Shown here in pieces: positions 25,530 to 32,621 of a DNA stretch of 64,000 bases. Each line of letters opens with the position of its first letter. Position 1 is the stretch's first letter. The notes below the pieces were generated by a model that did not search any database, had not been told where the DNA came from, and worked only from the letters and a program-made list of their open reading frames with translations. The position numbers were made by a program, and so were the translations under genes. The stretch is from Streptomyces fulvorobeus (lineage in GTDB: Bacteria; Actinomycetota; Actinomycetes; Streptomycetales; Streptomycetaceae): NCBI RefSeq assembly GCF_013167895.1, contig NZ_BLWC01000001.1:5146001-5210000 (forward strand), given 5' to 3'.

Positions 25530-25947
25530 GTTTGTTGTGTCTCGGGCACCGTAAGCAGGCGCGAGAGTCCACCGCAAGCCGTCCCGGATTAGTCGTACTT
25601 GCTCGCGGCGACGGGCGGGGGAGGGGGGTTGGTTTTCCTTAACCAGCCTTTCTCAACCGGTGGTTGGGAAGAAGCTCGGGGCTCGGGTCTCGCGTCCCGA
25701 CGCCCGGGTCCCGGGGCTTGAGCTTCGGTGCGCGCGCCTCCGTACGTACCCTCCAAAGAGTGACGTGAGACGCGAGATCCGGGACGCGGGCTTCGAGACG
25801 CGGGGAAGTCGCCGGAAGCCAACAGTCCGCTGTCGTCCGAGGTCACGGCCCGTCACCCCCACGGCCGGGCCCGGGCACCCGTACGCGTGTTCCGCGTACG
25901 GCCTCCGGATCTGGAGGCCGAGGGGGTGGGGCCGCCACGCTCGTCCT
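25530..25947. other. Divergent intergenic region with tandem hairpins
   Basis: No supported gene. It carries a poly-G stretch near 25618, partly symmetric TTAACC/GGTTGG sequences around 25630-25670 and two back-to-back hairpins upstream of the RsbW-like gene: CCGTACGCG with CGCGTACGG (25879-25901, 5-nt loop) and GGCCTCC with GGAGGCC (25900-25919, 6-nt loop). It must contain the promoters of both flanking genes; I could not place their -10 boxes. Confidence 0.5.
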
Positions 25948-26412
25948 ATGGAAGCTCCCCCCGCAGTCCGTTGTCCGCTCACCGTGCGTGAGTTCGCCCA
26001 GCGCTTCAGTGCCACGTCGAGAGGTGCCCGGCTCGCCCGGCGGTTCGCGCGGTTCGAACTGGACCGGTGGGGCATCCCGTACGGCGGCGACGTCTCCGAC
26101 ACCGCCGCGCTGCTGGTCGCGGAACTGGCCGCGAACGCCGCGACCCACGGCCGCGTACCCGGCCGGGACTTCGAACTCGTCCTGACCCTCACCCCGCGCG
26201 GCCCGGCGCTCAGCACGCTCCGCGTCGAAGTCTCCGACACCCGCACCGAGACCCGTCCGCCGTCCCCGGGCACGCTGGCCCTGCCCCCGCCCGACGCGGA
26301 GACCGGCCGGGGTCTGATCCTGGTCGACGCCCTGGCGGACCGCTGGGAGGTGCTCGACCGGGAGAGGGGGCCGGGCAAGACGGTCCGGGCGGAACTGGAC
26401 CTCCTGTACTGA
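25948..26412 (+). CDS. RsbW-like ATP-binding protein (HATPase_c_2, anti-sigma/serine kinase type)
   Basis: A 154-residue GHKL ATPase-domain protein. The N box is LLVAELAANAATHG; the DTRTETRPP region corresponds to G1 and GRGLILVDALADRW to the G2 region. Such small stand-alone kinases act as anti-sigma or switch-protein kinases, and one is part of abaA/whiJ-type loci next to XRE and DUF397 genes, as seen here. The ATG at 25948 (MEAPPAVR) was chosen because upstream in-frame sequence is non-coding in character. Confidence 0.87.
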   Translation: MEAPPAVRCPLTVREFAQRFSATSRGARLARRFARFELDRWGIPYGGDVSDTAALLVAELAANAATHGRVPGRDFELVLTLTPRGPALSTLRVEVSDTRTETRPPSPGTLALPPPDAETGRGLILVDALADRWEVLDRERGPGKTVRAELDLLY

Positions 26413-26424
26413 CCTCCCGCCGGA

Positions 26425-26440
26425 GCGTACGACCGTACGC
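26425..26440. promoter_or_regulatory. Palindrome GCGTACGACCGTACGC (candidate relic TetR operator)
   Basis: A perfect 7-bp inverted repeat around a 2-nt centre, 24 bp before an ATG at 26464; a second palindromic core (ACGATCGT) lies between them. This architecture is typical of self-repressing TetR genes. Confidence 0.42.
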
Positions 26441-26463
26441 CCTCAGAGTGTACGATCGTCCGC

Positions 26464-26653
26464 ATGACGACGGAGAAGACGGACCACGTCGCCCTCCCGT
26501 CGTACCGGAGGCCGTGGTCCGCCTCCAGCAGCGCGCCATGAGCCTCGCGGCGCGCTGACCGAGGGGATGGCGCTGCAGCGCGCGCTGGACGACGCACCTC
26601 ACGACCGTGCGCTGACCCGCCCGGCCATGGCACGACTCACCGCCGCCGCCTAG
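26464..26653 (+). pseudogene. Probable TetR-type regulator remnant
   Basis: An ATG at 26464 opens a 25-codon frame (MTTEKTDHVALPS...) that stops early. A different frame then reads VVRLQQRAMSLAAR up to a stop, and a third reads LTEGMALQRALDDAPHD and ends at the TAG at 26651, which resembles the C-terminal tail of TetR proteins. The span is far shorter than a 190-residue TetR gene, so the middle appears to be deleted. The similarity is judged by eye and is weak. Confidence 0.35.
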
Positions 26654-26723
26654 CGGCCTCCCCTCCCCGACAGCCCGTGGGGTCGCGGCCCTGACACCGC
26701 ACCCCACGGGCGCTCCACCGGCC

Positions 26724-27133
26724 TCACCCGTCCGTGCCGGACGGGGACGGCTTCGTGGGCTGGAGTCGCCTGCGCAGGAGGCAGAACTCGTTGCCCTCCG
26801 GGTCGGACAGCACGTGCCAGCTCTCGGCGCCGGTCTGGCCGATGTCGGCGGGCCTGGCACCGAGGGCGAGCAGCCGCTCCAGCTCGGCGTCCTGGTCGCG
26901 GTCGGTGGCGTTGACATCGATGTGCAGGGGGAGCTTCGCGGCCCGGGGGTGCTGCTGGGGCTCAGGACGAGGGTGGGCTGCGGACCGCCGAAGCCGACGC
27001 CGGGCGGTCCGATCTCGATGCTTCCGTCCTCTTCCCGGCCGAGTTCGACGTAACCGAGGACGTCGCTCCAGAAGGCGGCGAGACGCTCGGGGTCGGCGGC
27101 GTCGAGGACCAGTTCACTGATGCGGCATGCCAT
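26724..27133 (-). pseudogene. VOC (glyoxalase-like) protein, one-base frameshift
   Basis: The first frame reads MACRISELVLDAADPERLAA to FGGPQPTLVLSPSSTP. Then a second frame continues with KLPLHIDVNATDRDQDAELE, ESWHVLSDPEGNEFCLLRRR and a stop at 26724. Joining them needs one extra base in the GGGGG run at 26945-26949, giving 136 residues, a normal VOC length; the span of 410 nt is one short of a multiple of three. VOC proteins include glyoxalases and resistance proteins; no substrate can be assigned. Either a sequence error or a recent pseudogene. Confidence 0.75.
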
Positions 27134-27171
27134 GTCGGCCAGTGTAGGGAGAGGGCGGAAGGCGGACCCGG

Positions 27172-27573
27172 TCAGCCGCCTTCCATCTCTCGGCCTTCCA
27201 CCTCTCGGCGACCGACGTCGAAGCCGCACGCCCGGGCCGCGGCGGGCGCGGGCGCCCCGAACACGAACACACCCAGCCCGCCCGCCAGGGCGGCGAGCCC
27301 ACCGTGGAAGAGGAGCAACGGCCCGGCGACGAGCCCGGCGACGAGGGCCAGCAGGGCGAACCCGCCGACCCAGGGCTCGTCGTCGTGGGTCCATATCCGG
27401 ATGTACACCCCGGCGACTATCAGCGCCATGACCCAGAACTCGACGCCGAAGAACCACCCCAACTCCCCCGTGCTGGCACGCACGCACCACGCGTCGACGT
27501 ACGAAGCGGTCACGGCCAAGGGTGCGATGACGGCCGCCTTGCCCGCCGCGACGCCCAGAGATGCCTTGGTCAA
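27172..27573 (-). CDS. Small multi-pass membrane protein, unknown function
   Basis: A 133-residue protein with four hydrophobic segments: near residues 8-24, 37-55 (WFFGVEFWVMALIVAGVYI), 68-90 and 93-110. The charged WTHDDEPW loop sits between helices 2 and 3. It starts at a TTG at 27573 with GGGGAG 8 nt upstream; no better start is present in frame. I do not recognise the family. Confidence 0.6.
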   Translation of the reverse strand: MTKASLGVAAGKAAVIAPLAVTASYVDAWCVRASTGELGWFFGVEFWVMALIVAGVYIRIWTHDDEPWVGGFALLALVAGLVAGPLLLFHGGLAALAGGLGVFVFGAPAPAAARACGFDVGRREVEGREMEGG

Positions 27574-27935
27574 CGGAGTTTCTCCCCGTCCTGGCGGCCG
27601 CGGGTGGCGGCAGCGGTCTACCGGGCTCATACCACCGGCCGGCACCGGAGGAACGGCGTCCGCCGCACTGTTCGCGCCGTCGTCGTCCGGCCGCCCCGGC
27701 CGGGCCCGGGCGGCGTGAAGCGGAGCTGAGGGGGCGGTTAAGAAATCCTCGATGGACCTGCGGCGCGGGGTGGGGCAGATTGCTTCCTGACGGCAGAGAG
27801 TGGTGCGCGGAGCCGGACGTCCGACGCGAACCGGCGACCTGCCGTACCTCACCTCTTCCCCGGGCCGCGGGCTTCCTTCCCCCGGTCCCCGGCCCGGGGT
27901 ACTCGACGCCGTACCAGGCACAGGGAGCCGCAGCC
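27574..27935. other. Intergenic region between a membrane protein gene and tdh
   Basis: A 362-bp divergent gap with no supported gene. It contains a short hairpin (CCGGCCG, 3 nt, CGGCCGG at 27687-27703) and an AT-richer patch GGTTAAGAAATCCTCGATGG around 27737-27756 that stands out from the surrounding GC-rich sequence and may mark a promoter or conserved RNA element. I cannot assign it. Confidence 0.4.
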
Positions 27936-28964
27936 GTGAAGGCACTCGTGAAGCAGAAGGCCGAGCCGGGGCTCTGGCTGATGGACGTGCCGGAGCCGGA
28001 GACCGGGCCGGGCGACGTCCTCATCAAGGTGCTCCGCACCGGCATCTGCGGCACCGACCTGCACATCAGGGCCTACGACGGCTGGGCCCAGCAGGCCGTG
28101 CGCACCCCGCTCGTCCTGGGCCACGAGTTCGTCGGCGAGGTCGCCCGGCTCGGCTCCGACGTGGTCGACATCGAGGTCGGGGACCTCGTCAGCGGCGAGG
28201 GCCACCTCGTCTGCGGCAAGTGCCGCAACTGCCTGGCCGGCCGCCGCCACCTCTGCCGCTCCACCCTCGGACTCGGCGTCGGCCGGGACGGCGCGTTCGC
28301 CGAGTACGTCGCCCTGCCGGCGTCCAACGTCTGGGTGCACCGCGTCCCCGTGGACCTCGACATCGCCGCGATCTTCGACCCCTTCGGCAACGCCGTGCAC
28401 ACCGCGCTGTCCTTCCCGCTCGTCGGCGAGGACGTGCTGATCACCGGCGCGGGACCGATCGGCATCATGGCCGCGGCCGTAGCCCGCCACGCCGGAGCCC
28501 GCCATGTCATGATCACCGACGTCAGCGAGGCCCGCCTCGAACTGGCCCGCAAGGTCGGCGTGAGTCTCGCGCTCAACGTCGCCGACGAGACCATCGCGGA
28601 CGGACAGAAGCACCTCGGTCTCCGCGAGGGGTTCGACATCGGCCTGGAGATGTCCGGCAGGCCCGAGGCGATGCGGGACATGATCGCGAACATGACGCAC
28701 GGCGGCCGGATCGCGATGCTCGGACTGCCCGCCGAGGAGTTCGCCGTCGACTGGTCGCGCGTCGTCACCTCGATGATCACCATCAAGGGCATCTACGGCC
28801 GCGAGATGTACGAGACCTGGTACGCGATGTCCGTACTGCTCGAAGGCGGTCTGGACCTGGCCCCCGTGATCACCGGCCGGTACGGCTACCGCGACTTCGA
28901 AGCGGCGTTCGACGACGCGGCGAGTGGTCTCGGTGGCAAGGTCATCCTGGACTGGACCGTCTGA
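27936..28964 (+). CDS. tdh: L-threonine 3-dehydrogenase
   Basis: A 342-residue zinc-dependent medium-chain dehydrogenase that oxidizes L-threonine to 2-amino-3-ketobutyrate with NAD+. The catalytic zinc region has GICGTDLHI and GHEFVGEV, the structural zinc cysteines are in CGKCRNCLAGRRHLC, and the NAD motif is TGAGPIGIMAAAVA. The length equals E. coli Tdh. The GTG at 27936 follows CAGGGAG. The downstream kbl gene supplies the next step, so the two form a threonine degradation operon. Confidence 0.95.
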   Translation: MKALVKQKAEPGLWLMDVPEPETGPGDVLIKVLRTGICGTDLHIRAYDGWAQQAVRTPLVLGHEFVGEVARLGSDVVDIEVGDLVSGEGHLVCGKCRNCLAGRRHLCRSTLGLGVGRDGAFAEYVALPASNVWVHRVPVDLDIAAIFDPFGNAVHTALSFPLVGEDVLITGAGPIGIMAAAVARHAGARHVMITDVSEARLELARKVGVSLALNVADETIADGQKHLGLREGFDIGLEMSGRPEAMRDMIANMTHGGRIAMLGLPAEEFAVDWSRVVTSMITIKGIYGREMYETWYAMSVLLEGGLDLAPVITGRYGYRDFEAAFDDAASGLGGKVILDWTV

Positions 28965-29038
28965 ACCACCCGACCGCCGCCCAGGCGCCCGCGGTCCAGC
29001 CACCGACGTATCCAGCTACCGAGCCGGGAGACACCCTT

Positions 29039-30232
29039 ATGTTCGACTCCGTACGTGACGACGTGCGCACCACCCTCGACGAGATCAAGGCCGCCGGGCT
29101 CCACAAGCCCGAGCGCGTGATCGGCACCCCGCAGTCCGCGACCGTCGCGGTCACCTCCGGCGGACGCCCCGGCGAGGTCCTCAACTTCTGCGCCAACAAC
29201 TACCTCGGCCTCGCCGACCACCCCGAGGTCGTCGCCGCCGCGCACGAGGCACTGGACCGCTGGGGCTACGGACTGGCCTCGGTCCGCTTCATCTGCGGCA
29301 CCCAGGAGGTCCACAAGGAACTGGAGCAGCGGCTCTCGTCGTTCCTCGGCCAGGAGGACACGATCCTCTACTCCTCCTGCTTCGACGCCAACGGCGGTGT
29401 CTTCGAGACCCTCCTCGGCGCCGAGGACGCGGTCATCTCCGACGCCCTCAACCACGCGTCGATCATCGACGGCATCCGGCTCTCCAAGGCCAAGCGCCAC
29501 CGTTACGCCAACCGGGACATGGCCGACCTGGAGCAGCAGCTCAAGGAGGCGTCCGGGGCCCGGCGCAGGCTCATCGTCACCGACGGTGTGTTCTCGATGG
29601 ACGGTTACGTCGCCCCGCTGCGCGAGATCTGCGACCTGGCCGACCGCTACGACGCCATGGTCATGGTCGACGACTCGCACGCCGTGGGCTTCGTCGGCGC
29701 CGGTGGGCGCGGCACCCCCGAGCTGCACGGCGTCATGGACCGCGTCGACATCATCACCGGCACGCTCGGCAAGGCGCTCGGCGGTGCGTCCGGCGGCTAC
29801 GTCGCCGCCCGCGCCGAGATCGTCGCCCTGCTGCGTCAGCGCTCGCGCCCGTACCTCTTCTCCAACTCGCTGGCGCCCGTCATCGCCGCCGCCTCCCTCA
29901 AGGTCATCGACCTGCTGGAGTCCGCCGGTGAGCTGCGCGACCGGCTCAACGCCAACACCGCGCTCTTCAGGTCCCGGATGACCGAGGAGGGCTTCGACGT
30001 CCTGCCCGGTGACCACGCCATCGCCCCCGTGATGTTCGGGGACGCGGCGAAGGCGGGCCGGATGGCGGAGCTGCTGCTCGAACGCGGTGTGTACGTGATC
30101 GGGTTCTCGTACCCGGTCGTCCCGCAGGGCGCGGCGCGCATCCGCGTACAGCTGTCCGCCGCGCACTCCACCGACGACGTGAACCGCGCCGTGGACGCGT
30201 TCGTCGACGCGCGGGCGGCGCTGGCGCAGTAG
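29039..30232 (+). CDS. kbl: Glycine C-acetyltransferase (2-amino-3-ketobutyrate CoA ligase)
   Basis: A 397-residue PLP enzyme of the alpha-oxoamine synthase family that cleaves 2-amino-3-ketobutyrate with CoA to glycine and acetyl-CoA. The pyridoxal lysine is in GTLGKALGGASGG, the Asp contacting the PLP ring in VMVDDSHAVGF, and FCANNYLGL and SVRFICGTQ are family blocks. The start ATG at 29039 has GGGAG upstream. It lies 74 bp after tdh. Confidence 0.96.
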   Translation: MFDSVRDDVRTTLDEIKAAGLHKPERVIGTPQSATVAVTSGGRPGEVLNFCANNYLGLADHPEVVAAAHEALDRWGYGLASVRFICGTQEVHKELEQRLSSFLGQEDTILYSSCFDANGGVFETLLGAEDAVISDALNHASIIDGIRLSKAKRHRYANRDMADLEQQLKEASGARRRLIVTDGVFSMDGYVAPLREICDLADRYDAMVMVDDSHAVGFVGAGGRGTPELHGVMDRVDIITGTLGKALGGASGGYVAARAEIVALLRQRSRPYLFSNSLAPVIAAASLKVIDLLESAGELRDRLNANTALFRSRMTEEGFDVLPGDHAIAPVMFGDAAKAGRMAELLLERGVYVIGFSYPVVPQGAARIRVQLSAAHSTDDVNRAVDAFVDARAALAQ

Positions 30233-30286
30233 CCGGGCGGCCCCGGAGTCCCGCCGGACGTGGAGCGATCCGGAGCGGGGAGCTGG

Positions 30287-30292
30287 GACAAT
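30287..30292 (+). promoter_or_regulatory. Possible -10 element of a leaderless LysR gene promoter
   Basis: GACAAT lies 7 nt before the ATG at 30300 in the context GGGACAATAGG, nearly identical to that before hemQ. No ribosome binding site is seen. Confidence 0.35.
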
Positions 30293-30299
30293 AGGGCGC

Positions 30300-31265
30300 A
30301 TGATCGATGCCCGGCGGCTGCGAATTCTCCGTGCGGTGGCGGATCACCGCACGGTGACCGCCGCGGCCGCCGCGCTGTATCTGACCCCCTCCGCCGTGTC
30401 CCAGCAGCTCGCCGCCCTTGAGCAGGAGACCGGCCACCGGCTGGTCGAACGCGGGGCGCGCGGGGCGCGGCTCACGGCGGCGGGGGAGATCCTGCTGACC
30501 CACACCAACGTGGTGCTGGCCCAGCTGGAACGGGCCGAGGCGGAGCTCGCGGCGTACAGCGCCGGAGTGGCCGGTACGGTGACGGTCGCCGCGTTCGCCA
30601 CCGGCATCGGTCTGGTCCTCGCCCCCGCCATCACCGAGCTGAACCTCACCGCGCCCGGCATCCGGGTCCGGGTGCAGGACGCCGAGGGTGACGCGAGCGT
30701 GCCGATGGTGCTGGACCGGCAGGTGGATGTGGCGGTCGCCGTCGAGTACCGGGGCGCGCCGGGCGCGGACGACGAGCGGCTGACGCGGGTGCCGCTCTAC
30801 TCCGAACCCTTCGACGCCGTACTGCCCGTGGACCACCGGCTGGCCGGGCAGGACCAGGTGGCGGTCGCGGATCTCGCGAAGGACCCGTGGATCGGGCCGT
30901 ACCCGGGAAACCCCTGCCACGACGTGGTCGTCCTCGCCTGCGAGTTCGCCGGCTTCGAACCCCGGCTGGAGCACTCGTCGGACGACTTCCGCGCGGTGGT
31001 CGCGCTGGCCGGGGCGGGCGCGGGCGTGGCACTGGTGCCGAGGTCCGCGTTGCGGGGGGTGGAACTCGCAGGGGTGGTCGTCCGCCCCGTGGAGGGCAGC
31101 GCGCCGACCCGCCGGGTCTTCGCGGCCGTCCGCCAGGGCGCGGAGGGGCACCCGTTGATCCGGCCGGTCCTGGACGCGCTGCGGGCGGCGGGAGCGGATC
31201 AGGCCCGGCCGGCGGCCGAGGACACCTCTTCGGCCGTCCCCGATCGCCGGTCCACCTGGACGTGA
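30300..31265 (+). CDS. LysR family transcriptional regulator
   Basis: A 321-residue regulator. The N-terminal winged helix-turn-helix (residues 1-60) includes HRTVTAAAAALYLTPSAVSQ and LAALEQETGHRLV; a periplasmic-binding-protein-like effector domain follows. It starts 67 bp after kbl on the same strand and may control tdh-kbl, though LysR regulators more often sit divergently. The effector cannot be inferred. Confidence 0.92.
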   Translation: MIDARRLRILRAVADHRTVTAAAAALYLTPSAVSQQLAALEQETGHRLVERGARGARLTAAGEILLTHTNVVLAQLERAEAELAAYSAGVAGTVTVAAFATGIGLVLAPAITELNLTAPGIRVRVQDAEGDASVPMVLDRQVDVAVAVEYRGAPGADDERLTRVPLYSEPFDAVLPVDHRLAGQDQVAVADLAKDPWIGPYPGNPCHDVVVLACEFAGFEPRLEHSSDDFRAVVALAGAGAGVALVPRSALRGVELAGVVVRPVEGSAPTRRVFAAVRQGAEGHPLIRPVLDALRAAGADQARPAAEDTSSAVPDRRSTWT

Positions 31266-31281
31266 CGCGGCCCCCGGCGGG

Positions 31282-31671
31282 CTACGCGGGCTGCAACAGG
31301 TCCCAGCGGTTGCCGTAGAGATCCTCGAAGACCGCCACCGAACCGTAGACCTCGTGCCGCGGCTCCTCCAGGAACCGCACCCCGGCGGCCCGCATCCGGG
31401 CGTGGTCGCCCGCGAAGTCCTCCGTATGGAGGAAGAAGCCCACCCGGCCGCCCGTCTGCGCCCCGACGCTCGCGCGCTGCGCCTCGTCCTTCGCCCGCGC
31501 CAGCAGCAGCCCCGCCCCCGCCGCGCCGCCGCGCGGGCACACGACCACCCAGCGGGAGCCGTCACCCCGGTCGGAGTCCTCCACCAGCTCGAAGCCCAGG
31601 GAGTCGCGGTAGAAGGCGATGGCCTCGTCGTAGTCGGCGACGACGAGGGTGACCAGAGCGAGGTAGGACAT
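31282..31671 (-). CDS. VOC family protein (glyoxalase/bleomycin resistance-like)
   Basis: A 129-residue protein with two beta-alpha-beta-beta-beta modules: SYLALVTLVVADYDEAIAFY at the start and FEDLYGNRWDLLQ at the end, the latter with the conserved D.xGN motif. It probably acts on a small molecule with a divalent metal; the substrate is unknown. GAGG precedes the ATG at 31671. It converges on the LysR gene and diverges from the kinase gene. Confidence 0.87.
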   Translation of the reverse strand: MSYLALVTLVVADYDEAIAFYRDSLGFELVEDSDRGDGSRWVVVCPRGGAAGAGLLLARAKDEAQRASVGAQTGGRVGFFLHTEDFAGDHARMRAAGVRFLEEPRHEVYGSVAVFEDLYGNRWDLLQPA

Positions 31672-31746
31672 GGGGTGCCTCGTGATGACGTGGGGCGGAG
31701 TTCCTGACGTGGTACGTGACACTAACGTTGCCGCCGCCCGTCCCAC

Positions 31747-31752
31747 CACAAT
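31747..31752 (+). promoter_or_regulatory. Possible -10 element of a leaderless kinase gene promoter
   Basis: CACAAT lies 7 nt upstream of the ATG at 31760, the same geometry as at hemQ and the LysR gene. It overlaps the alternative ATG at 31751 and argues for the later start. Confidence 0.3.
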
Positions 31753-31759
31753 GGCCCGC

Positions 31760-32395
31760 ATGGACACGAGCGACCTCCCAGCGCTGACGGCCCGCGCCCG
31801 GCTCCTGGCCGTCCCCGGCCACCGCCGTTTCCTCGGCATCGCGGGTCCGCCGGGCGCGGGGAAGTCCACCCTGGCGGCCCGGCTCGTCGACGCGCTGGAC
31901 GGGCTCGCCGTCCTCGTCCCGATGGACGGCTTCCACCTGGCGCAGGCGGAGCTGGTCCGGCTCGGCCGCGCCGGCCGCAAGGGCGCCCCCGACACCTTCG
32001 ACGCCGCCGGGTACGCGGCATTGCTGCGGCGGCTCCGTGACCCCGGTGAGCCCGGCCCCGTCTACGCCCCCGCCTTCGACCGGGCGCTGGAGGAACCGGT
32101 CGCCGGCTCCGTGCCCGTACCGCCCGGCATCCCGCTCGTCGTCACCGAGGGGAACTACCTGCTGCACGACGAGGGCCCCTGGGCGCCCGTGCGCGGACTG
32201 CTCGACGAGACGTGGTACCTGGACGTCGACCCCGAACGGCGGGTGCGCCGGCTCGTCGGTCGGCATGTGCGCTTCGGCAGGTCCCGCCCGGACGCCGAGC
32301 GCTGGGTCTCCCGGTCCGACGAACCGAACGCCCGCCTGGTCGAGCGGGGCCGCGCCCGCGCCGACCTCGTCGTACGGCTCGAAGACACCGCCTGA
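31760..32395 (+). CDS. Nucleoside/nucleotide kinase family protein (uridine/pantothenate kinase-like)
   Basis: A 211-residue P-loop kinase. Walker A is GIAGPPGAGKSTLAARL; MDGFHLAQAEL is the substrate-binding DGFH motif of the PRK/uridine kinase/pantothenate kinase group; VTEGNYLL and RRLVGRHVRFGRS follow, the latter in the lid region. The phosphate acceptor (a nucleoside, pantothenate or a sugar) cannot be told. An in-frame ATG at 31751 would add three residues. Confidence 0.87.
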   Translation: MDTSDLPALTARARLLAVPGHRRFLGIAGPPGAGKSTLAARLVDALDGLAVLVPMDGFHLAQAELVRLGRAGRKGAPDTFDAAGYAALLRRLRDPGEPGPVYAPAFDRALEEPVAGSVPVPPGIPLVVTEGNYLLHDEGPWAPVRGLLDETWYLDVDPERRVRRLVGRHVRFGRSRPDAERWVSRSDEPNARLVERGRARADLVVRLEDTA

Positions 32396-32489
32396 CCGGC
32401 CGGGTCCCGCCCCCGTTCGCACGAGCGTGCTCCGACCGGCAGGCTGCTGTGTGCCGTGTCGTGCCGCCAGGAGGTCCGCGTGTCCAGAC

Positions 32490-32615
32490 CCGGACCACCC
32501 CGTGCCGTTCACCGCCGACGACCACCGGGCCCGCATGGCTCCCGCCGCCGACGCGGGCCTCGCGGCCTTCTCGTAGCGCCCGGCCCGCCCCGGCTGACGG
32601 CTCGTCGGCAGCCCG
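32490..32615 (+). pseudogene. Remnant of an M24 (Xaa-Pro) peptidase N-terminus
   Basis: One frame reads PVPFTADDHRARMAPAADAG then stops at 32576; the next frame reads LLVAPGPPRLTARRQPVG. Joined, these resemble the start of streptomycete Xaa-Pro peptidases (PFTADDYRARM..., then LVAPGPD...LTGY). Only about 40 of the expected 370 residues remain, and treZ follows on the other strand. I read this as a deletion remnant. The match is by eye. Confidence 0.4.
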
Positions 32616-32621
32616 TGGGCG

